In this document: positions 40,649 through 49,028 of the stretch, piece by piece | Layout of the letters: each line of letters begins with the position of its first letter | How positions within the stretch are numbered: position 1 is the first letter of the stretch | Origin: JAWXBA01 sp048499805 | GTDB taxonomy: Bacteria; Gemmatimonadota; Gemmatimonadetes; Gemmatimonadales; GWC2-71-9 | Length of the DNA stretch: 64,000 nt | Assembly: GCA_048499805.1 (NCBI GenBank) | Contig: JASNZF010000001.1 | Coordinates: 496,001 to 560,000 of the forward strand | Direction: 5' to 3' | Translations under genes and position numbers: made by a program | Notes under the pieces: generated by a model | Database searches by the model: none | What the model was told of the DNA's origin: nothing | Seen by the model: the letters and a program-made list of their open reading frames with translations, nothing else

Positions 40649-41589
40649 CAGGCGCACAGGGGCTGGGGACTGGGGGCTCGGGGCTGGGTGACCCCGCTAA
40701 CCGCGAGGGGCAGACGTTCGAGGGTGGCTCGCTGCTGGCCCGATATGCCAGCTTCGTCAAGCTGCCCCATACCCTTTTTGCCCTCCCCTTCGCACTCCTC
40801 GGCGTCCTTGCCGCCTCGTTCACCTGGCCGGTCGGGTGGCCGCTCGTGGGCCTGGTCGTGGTGGCCTTCTCCTCGGCGCGCTGGGCGGCGATGGGGTTCA
40901 ACCGGATCGTGGACCGGGCCTACGACGCCGCCAACCCCCGCACCGCCAACCGCGAGATCCCGCGCGGGGTGATCACCGTCCGCCAGGCCTGGATCTCGGT
41001 CCTGGTGGCCGCGGCGGTCTTCATCGCCACCGCCTGGCTCATCAATCCGCTCTGCTTCCTGCTGAGCCCGGTGGCGCTGGCCTGGATCCTGGGCTACAGC
41101 CTGGCCAAGCGGTTCACCTGGTGGCCCCACCTCTGGCTCGGCGTCTCCCTGGCGATCGCCCCAGTAGGCGGGTACCTGGCGGTGACCGGCTCGTGGAGCG
41201 ACCCGTGGTGGATGCTGATCGCCATCGCGGTGGCCGTCATGACCTGGGTGGCGGGGTTCGACATCTTCTACGCCCTCCCCGATGAGGGGTTCGACCGCCA
41301 GGCCGGCCTGCGCAGCGCGGTCGTGGCCCTCGGCGAACGGCGGGCGATCCTGTTGGCCAAGCTGCTCCACGGGGTGACGATCCCGGCGCTGCTGGCCTTC
41401 GGGGCGGCGGCCGGGTTCGGATACTGGTACTTTGGCGGGGTGCTCGCTGCGGCGGCGATCCTGGTCTACGAGCACCAGCTGGTGAAGCCGGGAGACCTGA
41501 GTCGGCTGGACGCGGCGTTCTTCACCATGAACGGGGTGATGAGCGTGACGGTGTTCCTGTTCGCGCTTCTGGATCGGGTGGCGCGGTAG
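40645..41589 (+). CDS. UbiA-family polyprenyltransferase
   Basis: A 314-residue membrane protein with about eight helices. Both Asp-rich motifs are present: NRIVDRAYDAANPRTANR and DIFYALPDEGFDRQAGLRS. It transfers a polyprenyl chain onto an aromatic quinone precursor (4-hydroxybenzoate, or the futalosine-pathway acid as in MqnP). The first 28 residues are Gly/Ser/Leu-rich and are encoded by heptamer array A8; conserved sequence starts at LLARYASFVKLPHTLFALP. The ATG overlaps the ubiE stop, so the repeat-encoded leader is probably translated. Confidence 0.9.
   Translation: MTGAQGLGTGGSGLGDPANREGQTFEGGSLLARYASFVKLPHTLFALPFALLGVLAASFTWPVGWPLVGLVVVAFSSARWAAMGFNRIVDRAYDAANPRTANREIPRGVITVRQAWISVLVAAAVFIATAWLINPLCFLLSPVALAWILGYSLAKRFTWWPHLWLGVSLAIAPVGGYLAVTGSWSDPWWMLIAIAVAVMTWVAGFDIFYALPDEGFDRQAGLRSAVVALGERRAILLAKLLHGVTIPALLAFGAAAGFGYWYFGGVLAAAAILVYEHQLVKPGDLSRLDAAFFTMNGVMSVTVFLFALLDRVAR
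40659..40686. repeat. Heptamer array at the 5' end of the UbiA-type gene (locus A8)
   Basis: GGGGCTG, GGGACTG, GGGGCTC and GGGGCTG in a row, inside the coding frame. They encode the GLGTGGSGLG leader. The unit resembles AGGGGCT of locus A5. Confidence 0.7.
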
Positions 41590-41601
41590 GGAAACCCTTG
41601 G

Positions 41602-41821
41602 CCACGGATTTCACGGATTGACGCGGATTGTTCTGGCTTCAGTTGCCAAGCCTTCCATTCTGGTAGTGATGCGCCATGGCCCAGCGGGATGAGGGCGTGT
41701 ACCCTCCGAGGGTGAATTGCTATAGTGTTCACTTCACCCCCCACGCTGTTCCTCGGGTCGCCTGGTGGCAGGGGGCCGACCAAAGAAGTGACTACTCCGT
41801 GCCATTCCGTGAAATCCGTGG
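41602..41821. repeat. 220-bp element with CACGGATT inverted ends (copy B2)
   Basis: It starts 12 bp after the UbiA-type gene. The inverted ends (41602-41632 and 41791-41821) share a core of CCACGGATTTCACGGA. The interior differs from copies B1 and B3 and holds no gene. Confidence 0.75.
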
Positions 41822-41862
41822 CGTGATGTTCACAAGGTGTCCCAGCCGGATCTAGAGAGGCT

Positions 41863-42015
41863 ATGCGAGTGATTGAACGCGACAAGTCTAATGCGTCTCG
41901 GCACCCCCCTCCGGCGTCCCGGGAGCTGAAGCCAAAGGCCCCAAAGCGCCCGGTGCCGAAGGGTCCGCCGAAGCATCCGGTCCGCTCGCCGACACCGAAT
42001 CGGAGGGGCCGTTGA
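41863..42015 (+). CDS. Small basic proline/lysine-rich protein coupled to ubiX
   Basis: An uninterrupted 50-codon frame encodes a very basic, disordered peptide (for example ELKPKAPKRPVPKGPP). Its stop overlaps the TTG start of ubiX as TTGA, the overlap style used throughout the window. A GAGAGG lies close before the ATG, though the spacing is short. I recognise no family. It may be a true small protein or only a leader that couples ubiX translation. Confidence 0.45.
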   Translation: MRVIERDKSNASRHPPPASRELKPKAPKRPVPKGPPKHPVRSPTPNRRGR

Positions 42016-42596
42016 CCGACCTGCCCGTCGTCCTGGCGATCACCGGCGCCTCGGGAGCCCCCTACGCGGTGCGCCTCCTCGATGCGATGGCCCGCGCCAG
42101 GGTGCCCGTCTGGCTGCTCGTTTCCGGCCACGGCTGGCGACTGCTGCAGGAAGAGTGCGGGATCGCCTCACCGGAGGCGCTCCAGGCTGCGACCGGCGGG
42201 GACTGGTCCACCGTCACCCTCTTTCCGGACACCGACCGCGGCGCCAAGCCGGCCAGCGGCTCCCAGAAGACCCGTGGGATGGTGGTCTGTCCCTGCTCGA
42301 TGGGAACGGTCTCCGCCATCGCCCAAGGCTCCAGTCGATCGCTGATCGAGCGCGCCGCCGATGTCACCCTCAAGGAGCGGCGCAAGCTGATCCTGGTGCC
42401 CCGCGAGACACCGCTCTCGCTGGTGCACCTCCGCAACCTCACCGCCGCGACCGAGGCCGGCGCCGTGGTCATTCCGGCGGCGCCCGGCTTCTACCACAAA
42501 CCGAAGGCGATCAGCGACCTGGTCGATTTCCTGGTGCAGCGGATCCTCGACCAGCTCGACCTGTCGATCGAGCTCGCGCCCCGGTGGCAGGGCTGA
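42012..42596 (+). CDS. ubiX: Flavin prenyltransferase UbiX
   Basis: A 194-residue flavoprotein, the usual length. It has LAITGASGAPYAVRLLD at the N-terminus, the VCPCSMGTVSAIAQG stretch and the late VVIPAAPGFYHKPK. UbiX makes the prenylated FMN cofactor used by UbiD-type decarboxylases, which suits the neighbouring prenyltransferase and methyltransferase in quinone synthesis. A TTG start (42012) follows GGAGGGG. Confidence 0.94.
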   Translation: MTDLPVVLAITGASGAPYAVRLLDAMARARVPVWLLVSGHGWRLLQEECGIASPEALQAATGGDWSTVTLFPDTDRGAKPASGSQKTRGMVVCPCSMGTVSAIAQGSSRSLIERAADVTLKERRKLILVPRETPLSLVHLRNLTAATEAGAVVIPAAPGFYHKPKAISDLVDFLVQRILDQLDLSIELAPRWQG

Positions 42597-43087
42597 TGCG
42601 ACTCGGCATCATCTCCGACACCCATGGGATGCTGCGCCCGGAGGTCTTCGAGGCCTTCGAGGGCGTCGACATGATCCTCCACGCCGGGGACATCGGGTCA
42701 CCAAGCATCCTCACCGAGCTCGAGGCGATCGCCCCGGTCAAGGCGGTCTGGGGCAACACCGATGGGTTCGACATCCGCGCCATCGTCCCCGAGGTCCTCG
42801 AGACCCGGATCGAGGGGACCGACTTTGTCATCCTCCACGGTCACCAGTTCGGCTCACCGAACCCGGCCAGGCTGGTGGCGGCGCATCCCAAGGCCGAGGT
42901 GATCATCTACGGTCACACCCACATGCCGCTGCTCGAGACGGTGGACATCGTGGTGACGGTGATGAATCCGGGCGGGGCAGGGGCCCGGCGGTTCGACCTG
43001 CCCGCCTCGGTGGGAATCATGGAGCTGGAGCCGGGGATCCCGCCCCGGGCCCGGCTCGTGGCCCTCACTGCGGCCGACGAGGAGTAG
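42596..43087 (+). CDS. YfcE/MJ0936-type metallophosphoesterase
   Basis: A 163-residue calcineurin-like phosphodiesterase. Metal ligands are all visible: GIISDTHG, HAGDIGS, WGNTDG, HGHQFG and YGHTHMP. Related enzymes hydrolyse bis-p-nitrophenyl phosphate in vitro; natural substrates are unclear. The start overlaps the ubiX stop (TGATG). Confidence 0.92.
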   Translation: MRLGIISDTHGMLRPEVFEAFEGVDMILHAGDIGSPSILTELEAIAPVKAVWGNTDGFDIRAIVPEVLETRIEGTDFVILHGHQFGSPNPARLVAAHPKAEVIIYGHTHMPLLETVDIVVTVMNPGGAGARRFDLPASVGIMELEPGIPPRARLVALTAADEE

Positions 43088-43116
43088 ACCCCGGCCCCAT
43101 CACCCACCCCCAGAAC

Positions 43117-43144
43117 CTGGCCCCGGAATTGGAGAAGGCCAGGC
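43117..43144 (+). terminator. Possible hairpin after the phosphoesterase gene
   Basis: CCTGGCC and GGCCAGG face each other over about 14 bases. It lies in the 134-bp gap before the Ig-like lipoprotein gene, which otherwise holds a GTAGACC (-10-like) and a GGGGGG Shine-Dalgarno. Confidence 0.35.
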
Positions 43145-43221
43145 CTCCCCCCGCCAGCCCCCCATGAGCCCTGGTCCCCGGTTTTTCCGCCTTTCAGGGT
43201 AGACCATTTCCGGGGGGTACC

Positions 43222-45456
43222 ATGCCATTCTCTCGTTGGCCGCTGTGGCGGCGTGCCGGGCTGTTGGTGGTCCTTGTCGGTCTCGCCGCCTGTGGCGGGG
43301 GCGACCCGACCCAGCCCGCGCCGCCGGCTCCCCCCCCGCCCCCGCCCCCGCCGCCCCCACCGGCTCCCGTCGCCTCGGTCGTGCTCTCCGAGACCGCACC
43401 GGTCATGGTGCCGCAGGGAACCCTGCAACTCACCGCCAGCCCGCGTGACGCCCAGGGCAACACCCTCGCAGGGCGCACCATCACCTGGACGACGAGTGCC
43501 CAGACGGTCGCCACGGTCAGCGCCAGCGGCCTGGTGACTGCCCACGCGCTTGGCAACGCCACGATCACCGCCACCAGCGAGGGACAGAGCGGGATCGCCC
43601 AGCTGTCGGTGGTCCAGGGAGCGACGGTGACCACTCAGGGTGGCACCTTCACCTTCCAGAATGGCGCGGTCACCCTGGCGGTGCCGGCCGGGGCAGTGTC
43701 CTCCCCGGTGGCGATGACCGTCGTCGAGGATACCGATCCGCCCCCGGCGGCTCCCGCGGGCTACCAGATAACAGGGAAGGTGTACCGACTGGGGCCCGTT
43801 GGGGTCACCTTTGCCCAGCCGGTCACCGTGACCCTCAAGTATGACCCGGGCAAGCTTCCCTCGTTTGCCATGAGTGGCGACCTGGCAGTCCTCCAGCGGG
43901 GGACCGGGGCCTGGTCCGGCCTCTCGGATGTCGCCGTCAACGTGGCGGCCGGGACGATCTCAGGCAAGGCGGCGAGTTTCGCCGTCGCGCCCCCGGCGTT
44001 GGCCGGTGCCGATGGGCCCATGGCGACCCCGGGCGGCGGGGCACAGGTGGCCGTCGGGGTGCTGGACCCGACGGTATCGCTCACTCCGGGCTCCGTCAGC
44101 CTCAACGCCCAGCAGCGTGTGGCCATCTTCACGGCGGTGCTGGCCCCGCGCGGGCAGGGGATTCCGTTGCCCGCCGCCAGCCTGCTCAAGTACCGCTGGA
44201 GCACCACCGGCCAGAACGGCGGGCTGAGTGGACCCGGGCCCTCGACCTGGACCGACCTGATCGACATGCAGTACACGGCGACGGCGCCCCAGCTCTCCCA
44301 GATGAGCGGGGAGATCGACCGGGTCACGGTGGAGGTCCTCCTCAACCCGGAGGTGCTGGCCGATCCCTCCCTGGGACCGCCGCGAATCATCACCGCCGAG
44401 GCGGTGATCGACGCCGACCTCCGGGTCACCTACGACATCACGCCGCAGTTCTCCACCATCGGGCCGGGAGACACCAAGGACCTTCATTTCCTGATCCGCG
44501 ACCAACAGGGGAACGAGATCACCCTCCCCAATGCCTACGAGATCGAGTGGAATTCCAGCGCCAATCACGGGTCGATCCCTTCCGGGCTGGGCAACCGGGT
44601 CCTGGACGTGACCTACACCGCCATGACCACCTTCCAGAGTGCCCCGCCCCGGGTTGACGACGTGGAGGCGGTGGCGTTCGAGGTCGTCCAGCACGTCATC
44701 CGGACCGCGATTCCGGCCCCCCTGGGCGGCTTCATCAACATGTATGACACCACCCATACCACCCGGCCCGAGCGGGGCCGCGCCAAGGGTTTCATCGAGG
44801 TCGAGGTGCAGTACGAGGCCACCCTCACCCCGCAATCGTCCCTGATCCGGCGCGGGGAGTCCACCAACCTGTCGGTCACGATCAACCCGGCGTACACCGG
44901 CCCCGGACTGGAGTACAAGTACAGCACGTCCGGCGGGCAGGGCACCATCAATCATGCGGCCGGCACACGGGTGACCTCCCCCCAGGTGACGCTTACCGCC
45001 GATACCTGGGCCCCCGGCGGCATGCAGACGGTCATCGTCGAGGTCGTCTCGGTGGTGGCCGGGGTGGAGCTGGAAACGATCGCGACTGGCTCGGTGGAGG
45101 TGGAGGTGGATCCCTGGCACTCCGGGCGCTTCGCGGTGGAACGGACCAACGCGGGGCTGCCGGCCTGCGTCAACGTCTACGTCTATGCACCCAAGGTGGC
45201 CGGAGCCACCAGCTACCAGCTCGTGGCCGACCAGTTCAACGATCCGGACGGGGTGTACGGCACGATGTACTCCAAGACCTTCTCGGGACCGACCGGGACC
45301 GGGGTGGACCAGGTGCAGGATGCCGGCAGCGAGTACCGGATCCTGCTGGTGCCGGCGGGGTGCTCCTCGATCCTCGAGTCGTCGATCCAGGCGCGGATCA
45401 CCCGGGAGCAGAACCGATTCGCTGGGATCCGGGTTCGGGTCAAGGCATCCCAATAG
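43222..45456 (+). CDS. Large lipoprotein with bacterial Ig-like (Big2) domain
   Basis: A 744-residue lipoprotein: LAACGGG lipobox, then a Pro-rich stalk (about 32-48). A Big2-type domain follows (about 50-130, ending VTAHALGNATITATSEGQSG), then a beta-domain with a ZU5-like look (FQNGAVTLAVPAGAVSSPVAMTV, about 140-260). The rest is beta-rich repeats of unknown type. It is probably a surface or adhesion protein. No catalytic motif is seen. It is convergent with the UvrC-like gene. Confidence 0.75.
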   Translation: MPFSRWPLWRRAGLLVVLVGLAACGGGDPTQPAPPAPPPPPPPPPPPAPVASVVLSETAPVMVPQGTLQLTASPRDAQGNTLAGRTITWTTSAQTVATVSASGLVTAHALGNATITATSEGQSGIAQLSVVQGATVTTQGGTFTFQNGAVTLAVPAGAVSSPVAMTVVEDTDPPPAAPAGYQITGKVYRLGPVGVTFAQPVTVTLKYDPGKLPSFAMSGDLAVLQRGTGAWSGLSDVAVNVAAGTISGKAASFAVAPPALAGADGPMATPGGGAQVAVGVLDPTVSLTPGSVSLNAQQRVAIFTAVLAPRGQGIPLPAASLLKYRWSTTGQNGGLSGPGPSTWTDLIDMQYTATAPQLSQMSGEIDRVTVEVLLNPEVLADPSLGPPRIITAEAVIDADLRVTYDITPQFSTIGPGDTKDLHFLIRDQQGNEITLPNAYEIEWNSSANHGSIPSGLGNRVLDVTYTAMTTFQSAPPRVDDVEAVAFEVVQHVIRTAIPAPLGGFINMYDTTHTTRPERGRAKGFIEVEVQYEATLTPQSSLIRRGESTNLSVTINPAYTGPGLEYKYSTSGGQGTINHAAGTRVTSPQVTLTADTWAPGGMQTVIVEVVSVVAGVELETIATGSVEVEVDPWHSGRFAVERTNAGLPACVNVYVYAPKVAGATSYQLVADQFNDPDGVYGTMYSKTFSGPTGTGVDQVQDAGSEYRILLVPAGCSSILESSIQARITREQNRFAGIRVRVKASQ

Positions 45457-45475
45457 GGTGTAGTGCAAAAGGGGA

Positions 45476-45510
45476 TCGGGGGGAGGGCGCGTGAGCCCCA
45501 TCCCCCGGTC
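45476..45510. terminator. GC-rich hairpin between convergent genes
   Basis: TCGGGGGGAGGG and CCCCATCCCCCGG can pair imperfectly in the 55-bp gap between the Ig-like lipoprotein and UvrC-like genes. It is a probable bidirectional terminator. Confidence 0.4.
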
Positions 45511-45511
45511 C

Positions 45512-46606
45512 CTACCCGTCCACCCAGCTTTCCAGTGTCGTGGTACGTCGGAGCGCCTCGGGGTGCCGCCGGAACCATGACATGATCAGGAGCATCTCGT
45601 CGATGTTGCCGGCGGGGACCGGTCCCGCCACGGTGGCCGGTCGAGCCAGTTCGTCGCGGACCACTGCCTGGAACGCCTCGCGTTCGATGGGGGTCGCAGG
45701 CCAGGGGAAGGTGGCGCGGACCGTCCCGTTCCGGATCAGGTAGGCCCGGTCGTCGCCGTGGCTGCCGGGGTCGCGATAGACAAAGGTGAGGAACTCGATC
45801 CCGGCGCGGGCGCGCGTGGTGGCGCCCAGCAGCCACTCCAGGTGCTCGAACTTCTCGCGCCACCGGGTTGCCGCCTCAAACTCCCCCTGCTCGGCCTGAT
45901 GGGCCATCGCCGCTATCACCCGGTCCACCGGTGCGATGGCCCGCCCCTCCAGGAATGCCACCCCCGACTCGACCCTCCGGCGGTATTCCTCCTCGGTCAC
46001 GAAGCCGGCGCAGGGGCCGCTGCAGGTGCCGAAGTCGTGGCGCATGCAGGCCGCGCTCAGCGGCTCCCCGAAGAGGTCGCCCTGGCCGGCGAAGACCATC
46101 GGCATCCGGGAGGCACAGTCGCGGAGGCCGAGCAGGTCGTTGAGGACCCGGAGTGCCTCGCGCAGGCGGCCCGGGGAGAGCATCGGCCCGTAGCAGCGCA
46201 CCTCCTCCGAGTCGCTGCCGCTCCCGACCGTGATCCGCGGGGCGGCGCCGCCCGAGACCACCGCAAAGGCCACGTTGCGACGCCGGTTCATCTGGACGTT
46301 GTAGGCAGGGCGGGACTGGCGGATCTGGCGGAGCTCGGTCAGGTGGGCGGCGAACTCGCTGGGGACGACATCCCAAACGATGTCGCTGGATGCGTGGAGG
46401 ATCCGGGCGCCCTTGTCCTCGGGATAGCTGGCCCGGAAGTACGACAGGAGCCGGGTGCGCAGCTTCTTGGCCTTGCCGACGTAGAGCACCCGGCCGGACT
46501 GGTCCAGCATCCGGTACACCCCGGGGCGGTCCTCGGCCAAGGCCCGGACCCGCTCCCGCAGGGCGGGCAGGTCGGTCATCGGCAGGAGGAGGGCGGCAGC
46601 GGGCAT
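45512..46606 (-). CDS. Short UvrC-like GIY-YIG nuclease (no C-terminal endonuclease half)
   Basis: A 364-residue protein equivalent to the N-terminal part of UvrC. It has a GIY-YIG domain (PGVYRMLDQSGRVLYVGKAKKLRTR), the four-cysteine Fe-S region (LRDCASRM, then ACMRHDFGTCSGPC) and a UVR-type helix pair (AEQGEFEAATRWREK). The C-terminal RNase H-like and HhH domains of UvrC (about 250 residues) are absent. E. coli Cho is a comparable short nuclease cutting 3' of lesions. It overlaps mutM by ATGA, so two DNA-repair genes are coupled. Confidence 0.88.
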   Translation of the reverse strand: MPAAALLLPMTDLPALRERVRALAEDRPGVYRMLDQSGRVLYVGKAKKLRTRLLSYFRASYPEDKGARILHASSDIVWDVVPSEFAAHLTELRQIRQSRPAYNVQMNRRRNVAFAVVSGGAAPRITVGSGSDSEEVRCYGPMLSPGRLREALRVLNDLLGLRDCASRMPMVFAGQGDLFGEPLSAACMRHDFGTCSGPCAGFVTEEEYRRRVESGVAFLEGRAIAPVDRVIAAMAHQAEQGEFEAATRWREKFEHLEWLLGATTRARAGIEFLTFVYRDPGSHGDDRAYLIRNGTVRATFPWPATPIEREAFQAVVRDELARPATVAGPVPAGNIDEMLLIMSWFRRHPEALRRTTTLESWVDG

Positions 46607-47430
46607 CAGGCCTGGCAGCGATGGCAGAAGACGGTGATCCGGGCGTCAATGGCATGCGTGGCGGCCAGGGTGGTGCCGCACCGGCGGCACGGCTCCCCCT
46701 CCCGACCGTACACCAGCAACTCCAGTTGGAAGTTACCCGGTTCCCCGGTGCCGGTGCGATAGTCCCGGAAGGTGGTCCCTTCCGCCTCGATCGCGGCAGC
46801 CAGGACCCGGCGCACCTCGGCCCAGAGCAGGGCATACTGGGCCGGCGAGACCTTCCGCGCCTCCTTGGAAGGGTCGATCCCGGCCAGGAACAGCGCCTCG
46901 TTGGCGTAGATGTTCCCGACCCCGACCACGTACTTCTGGTCCATCAGGACCTTCTTGATCGCGGCCCTGGAGGCCCCCAGTCGGGTGCCAAACTGCTCGG
47001 CGGTCAACTCCGGGTCCAGAGGCTCGGGGCCGAGTCGGGCCTGGTAGCGTTCCCAGCCGGCGGGGGTGAGCCAACGGATGGTGCCGATCCGGCGGACGTC
47101 GTGGTAGACCAGCAGGCCGCCATCGTCGAGCCGGCAGCGGAGCACGGCGTACTTGGCGTCGGTGCCGGTCAGGGGCTCGTCGTGGACCTGCAGGGAGCCG
47201 GTCATCCCAGGCTGGATGTCGAGGATCCGGGTGTCGGTGTGGAGCATCGCGTGCTTGGCGCGGCGCTCGACGGCCACGATCTGGCGGCCGACCAGGTCGC
47301 GGAGCAGGACCCGCTGGGAGACACCGTCGAGGAGGTTGTCGTGGCTTAGCTTCGCCGAGCGGATGGTGCGCCCGACCAGGCGGGGGCGCAGCTGGCGGAC
47401 CAGCGTCTCGACCTCAGGGAGTTCGGGCAC
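46606..47430 (-). CDS. mutM: Formamidopyrimidine-DNA glycosylase
   Basis: A 274-residue glycosylase/AP lyase of usual length. The catalytic Pro/Glu start is intact (MPELPEVETLVRQL). The conserved Lys (AKHAMLH) and the zinc finger (CRRCG ... FCHRCQ) are present. It removes 8-oxoguanine and related lesions. It is coupled to the short UvrC-like gene downstream. The upstream side holds repeat B3 and a purD fragment. Confidence 0.95.
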   Translation of the reverse strand: MPELPEVETLVRQLRPRLVGRTIRSAKLSHDNLLDGVSQRVLLRDLVGRQIVAVERRAKHAMLHTDTRILDIQPGMTGSLQVHDEPLTGTDAKYAVLRCRLDDGGLLVYHDVRRIGTIRWLTPAGWERYQARLGPEPLDPELTAEQFGTRLGASRAAIKKVLMDQKYVVGVGNIYANEALFLAGIDPSKEARKVSPAQYALLWAEVRRVLAAAIEAEGTTFRDYRTGTGEPGNFQLELLVYGREGEPCRRCGTTLAATHAIDARITVFCHRCQA

Positions 47431-47449
47431 CGGGGAAAGTTAGCAGGAG

Positions 47450-47722
47450 CCACGGATTGCACGGATGACACGGATTGTCTGGAGGCAGGCAGGGCCGATG
47501 TGGGCCAGGCCGGACAACGGAATCCACGGATGCCGCAGATCGCGTCGATCCCTGGGGGTGGCATCCAAGCAAGGGTGGTTTCGGTTGATACTTGGTGAAC
47601 TTCATTCACCGAACGGCTCCGCCCCACGGAGATGCGGTTCACATCAAGAACGATGAAAACCAACCACGGCGTGGATCCTGCCAGAAGCACCAATCAATCC
47701 GTGTCATCCGTGCAATCCGTGG
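47450..47722. repeat. 273-bp element with perfect 28-bp inverted ends (copy B3)
   Basis: The left end (47450-47477) is the exact reverse complement of the right end (47695-47722): 28 of 28 bases. Each end is three CACGGAT-type units. It is the best-preserved copy. The interior contains no gene; its last 90 bp recur near 51.1 kb. Confidence 0.88.
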
Positions 47723-47803
47723 CAGAGGTGTCAGGCGAACTCACGTGACCAGTCGCGCCGCCTCGCGCCAGCCGATGTCCCGCCGGTACTGCTTGCCGTC
47801 GAG
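47633..47803. repeat. Direct repeat, left copy (flank of insert)
   Basis: This block aligns without gaps to 51117-51287, at a constant offset of 3484 bp. It covers half of element B plus the purD tail. A 24-base segment within purD (47758-47781) is identical; the rest is roughly 75-90 percent identical by eye. Confidence 0.85.
47741..47803 (-). pseudogene. Detached 3' end of purD (left repeat copy)
   Basis: Read on the minus strand, this segment encodes GKQYRRDIGWREAARLVT plus a stop, matching the last residues of the intact purD at 51225 (GKQYRRDIGWREAARLNS). It has no start and directly follows the stop of the propeller gene in the same frame. It lies on the mutM side, where the original purD end would be expected. 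It marks one edge of the insert. Confidence 0.85.
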
Positions 47804-47812
47804 TCCGGGCTG

Positions 47813-49018
47813 TCAGGGCATGGGCAACTCCGGCATCTCGTGTAGCTGCAGAGATTCAAGGTCGTCGCGATCCCTCCTCGCCACGTACAGGCCTGAAGGT
47901 CCGAATCCGAGGAGGCGCGTGCTCGCGGGCAACCTGACCTGCCCCACCCTGACCCCCGTGCGCCCGAAGACGTCGAAAAGCTGGGGGGCATGGGCTTCGC
48001 CGCTTCGAGCCACCCACAATCGGCCGAGCTCGTCGAAGAGGAGTTGGGCACCAGTGATCGCAGGAAGGAATTCGGGCCACTTGGGTTCCTGGGGTCTCCC
48101 GACCACCTTGCGGATGATGGGCGGACTGCCATTGCCGGGGTAGACTGTTTGAAAACTGGGTAGGGTGCTTGCCTCTCGCCAAACCCGCTTTTCTGCCTCG
48201 GTAAGCCTGATAGGGGAGTATTGGATGATGGGGCCTTCCACCCGCCGACCGCCGGGCAGGAGGAGGACTACCCGGTAGGGGTTGGAGTACACTATGGCCA
48301 GTCGCCCCTCCGCCCCGGCAGTCCACAGCGCTGATGCCGGGAACGCTTCGGGTACTCCAGACCGAGCAACAATCAGCCCTTGGACCACCACTGCATCGGG
48401 GGGCCGGAAGACAGGGATGAATCCGGCGGTATCTCTCCGTTGCGCTCCTGGCGTCCATCGCTCGATTGCCGCAGTATCGGTTACCTCGATGCGCCCTCCA
48501 GCAGCCAAGGCGGCTGGCTGGGCGCGGGCGTACAGCCGGCCAAGTGTATCCGATGCACTGACCCTGGCAGGCTCGAGGCTCGCACGTCCCCCCTGGGGCC
48601 GCGGTGCTCGTTCCGGAATCACCCGACTTGGAATTCCGTTCGGGCTGAGCACCAGGATCCTGGCATTCGGTGGATCGAGGATGCCGGTCTCGCCGGCTGC
48701 CAGAGGGAGCAGAAGGGAAGGGAGGAGGTACTCACCAGGACCAGAACCGTGACGGCCCACGGGGGAGGTGGTGCCAGTGACTGGACGGATGAGGTAAACC
48801 ATCCGGTTCCCCGCGTCGACAACCAGCACTCGGCCATCGCGGAGTTCACGAACATTGCCGATCAGGCTCAGTGCCCCGGGAGCGGCCCACCTCGGGATGG
48901 GCTGGACATCCTTAACGGCGCCGGAGGATTGGGCGGCAGTGGGTTTGGCGATAGCCAAGCCCAGGAGCGCCAGGGCCCACCTGCCGATTGGACCGACTCT
49001 CCAAGTCCGACTTGCCAT
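47813..49018 (-). CDS. Secreted 6-bladed beta-propeller protein
   Basis: A 401-residue protein with a signal peptide ending TAAQ (start ATG 49018). The body has propeller-type repeats with patterns such as VRELRDGRVLVVDAGNRMVYLI, GPGEYLLPSLL and FDELGRLWVARS. It is the distal gene of an operon, 10 bp after the DsbA-like gene. I recall that 6-bladed propeller proteins often occur beside small exported Cys-containing peptides in Bacteroidota. Function is unknown; ligand binding or lipoprotein-like sensing is plausible. Its stop adjoins the purD fragment. Confidence 0.7.
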   Translation of the reverse strand: MASRTWRVGPIGRWALALLGLAIAKPTAAQSSGAVKDVQPIPRWAAPGALSLIGNVRELRDGRVLVVDAGNRMVYLIRPVTGTTSPVGRHGSGPGEYLLPSLLLPLAAGETGILDPPNARILVLSPNGIPSRVIPERAPRPQGGRASLEPARVSASDTLGRLYARAQPAALAAGGRIEVTDTAAIERWTPGAQRRDTAGFIPVFRPPDAVVVQGLIVARSGVPEAFPASALWTAGAEGRLAIVYSNPYRVVLLLPGGRRVEGPIIQYSPIRLTEAEKRVWREASTLPSFQTVYPGNGSPPIIRKVVGRPQEPKWPEFLPAITGAQLLFDELGRLWVARSGEAHAPQLFDVFGRTGVRVGQVRLPASTRLLGFGPSGLYVARRDRDDLESLQLHEMPELPMP

Positions 49019-49028
49019 GGAGGCGCAG

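Noticed and set aside
47741..47803. The left purD-like segment as an independent small gene or as an extension of the propeller gene
   Set aside because: There is no start codon, a stop separates it from the propeller gene, and the residues match only the purD C-terminus.
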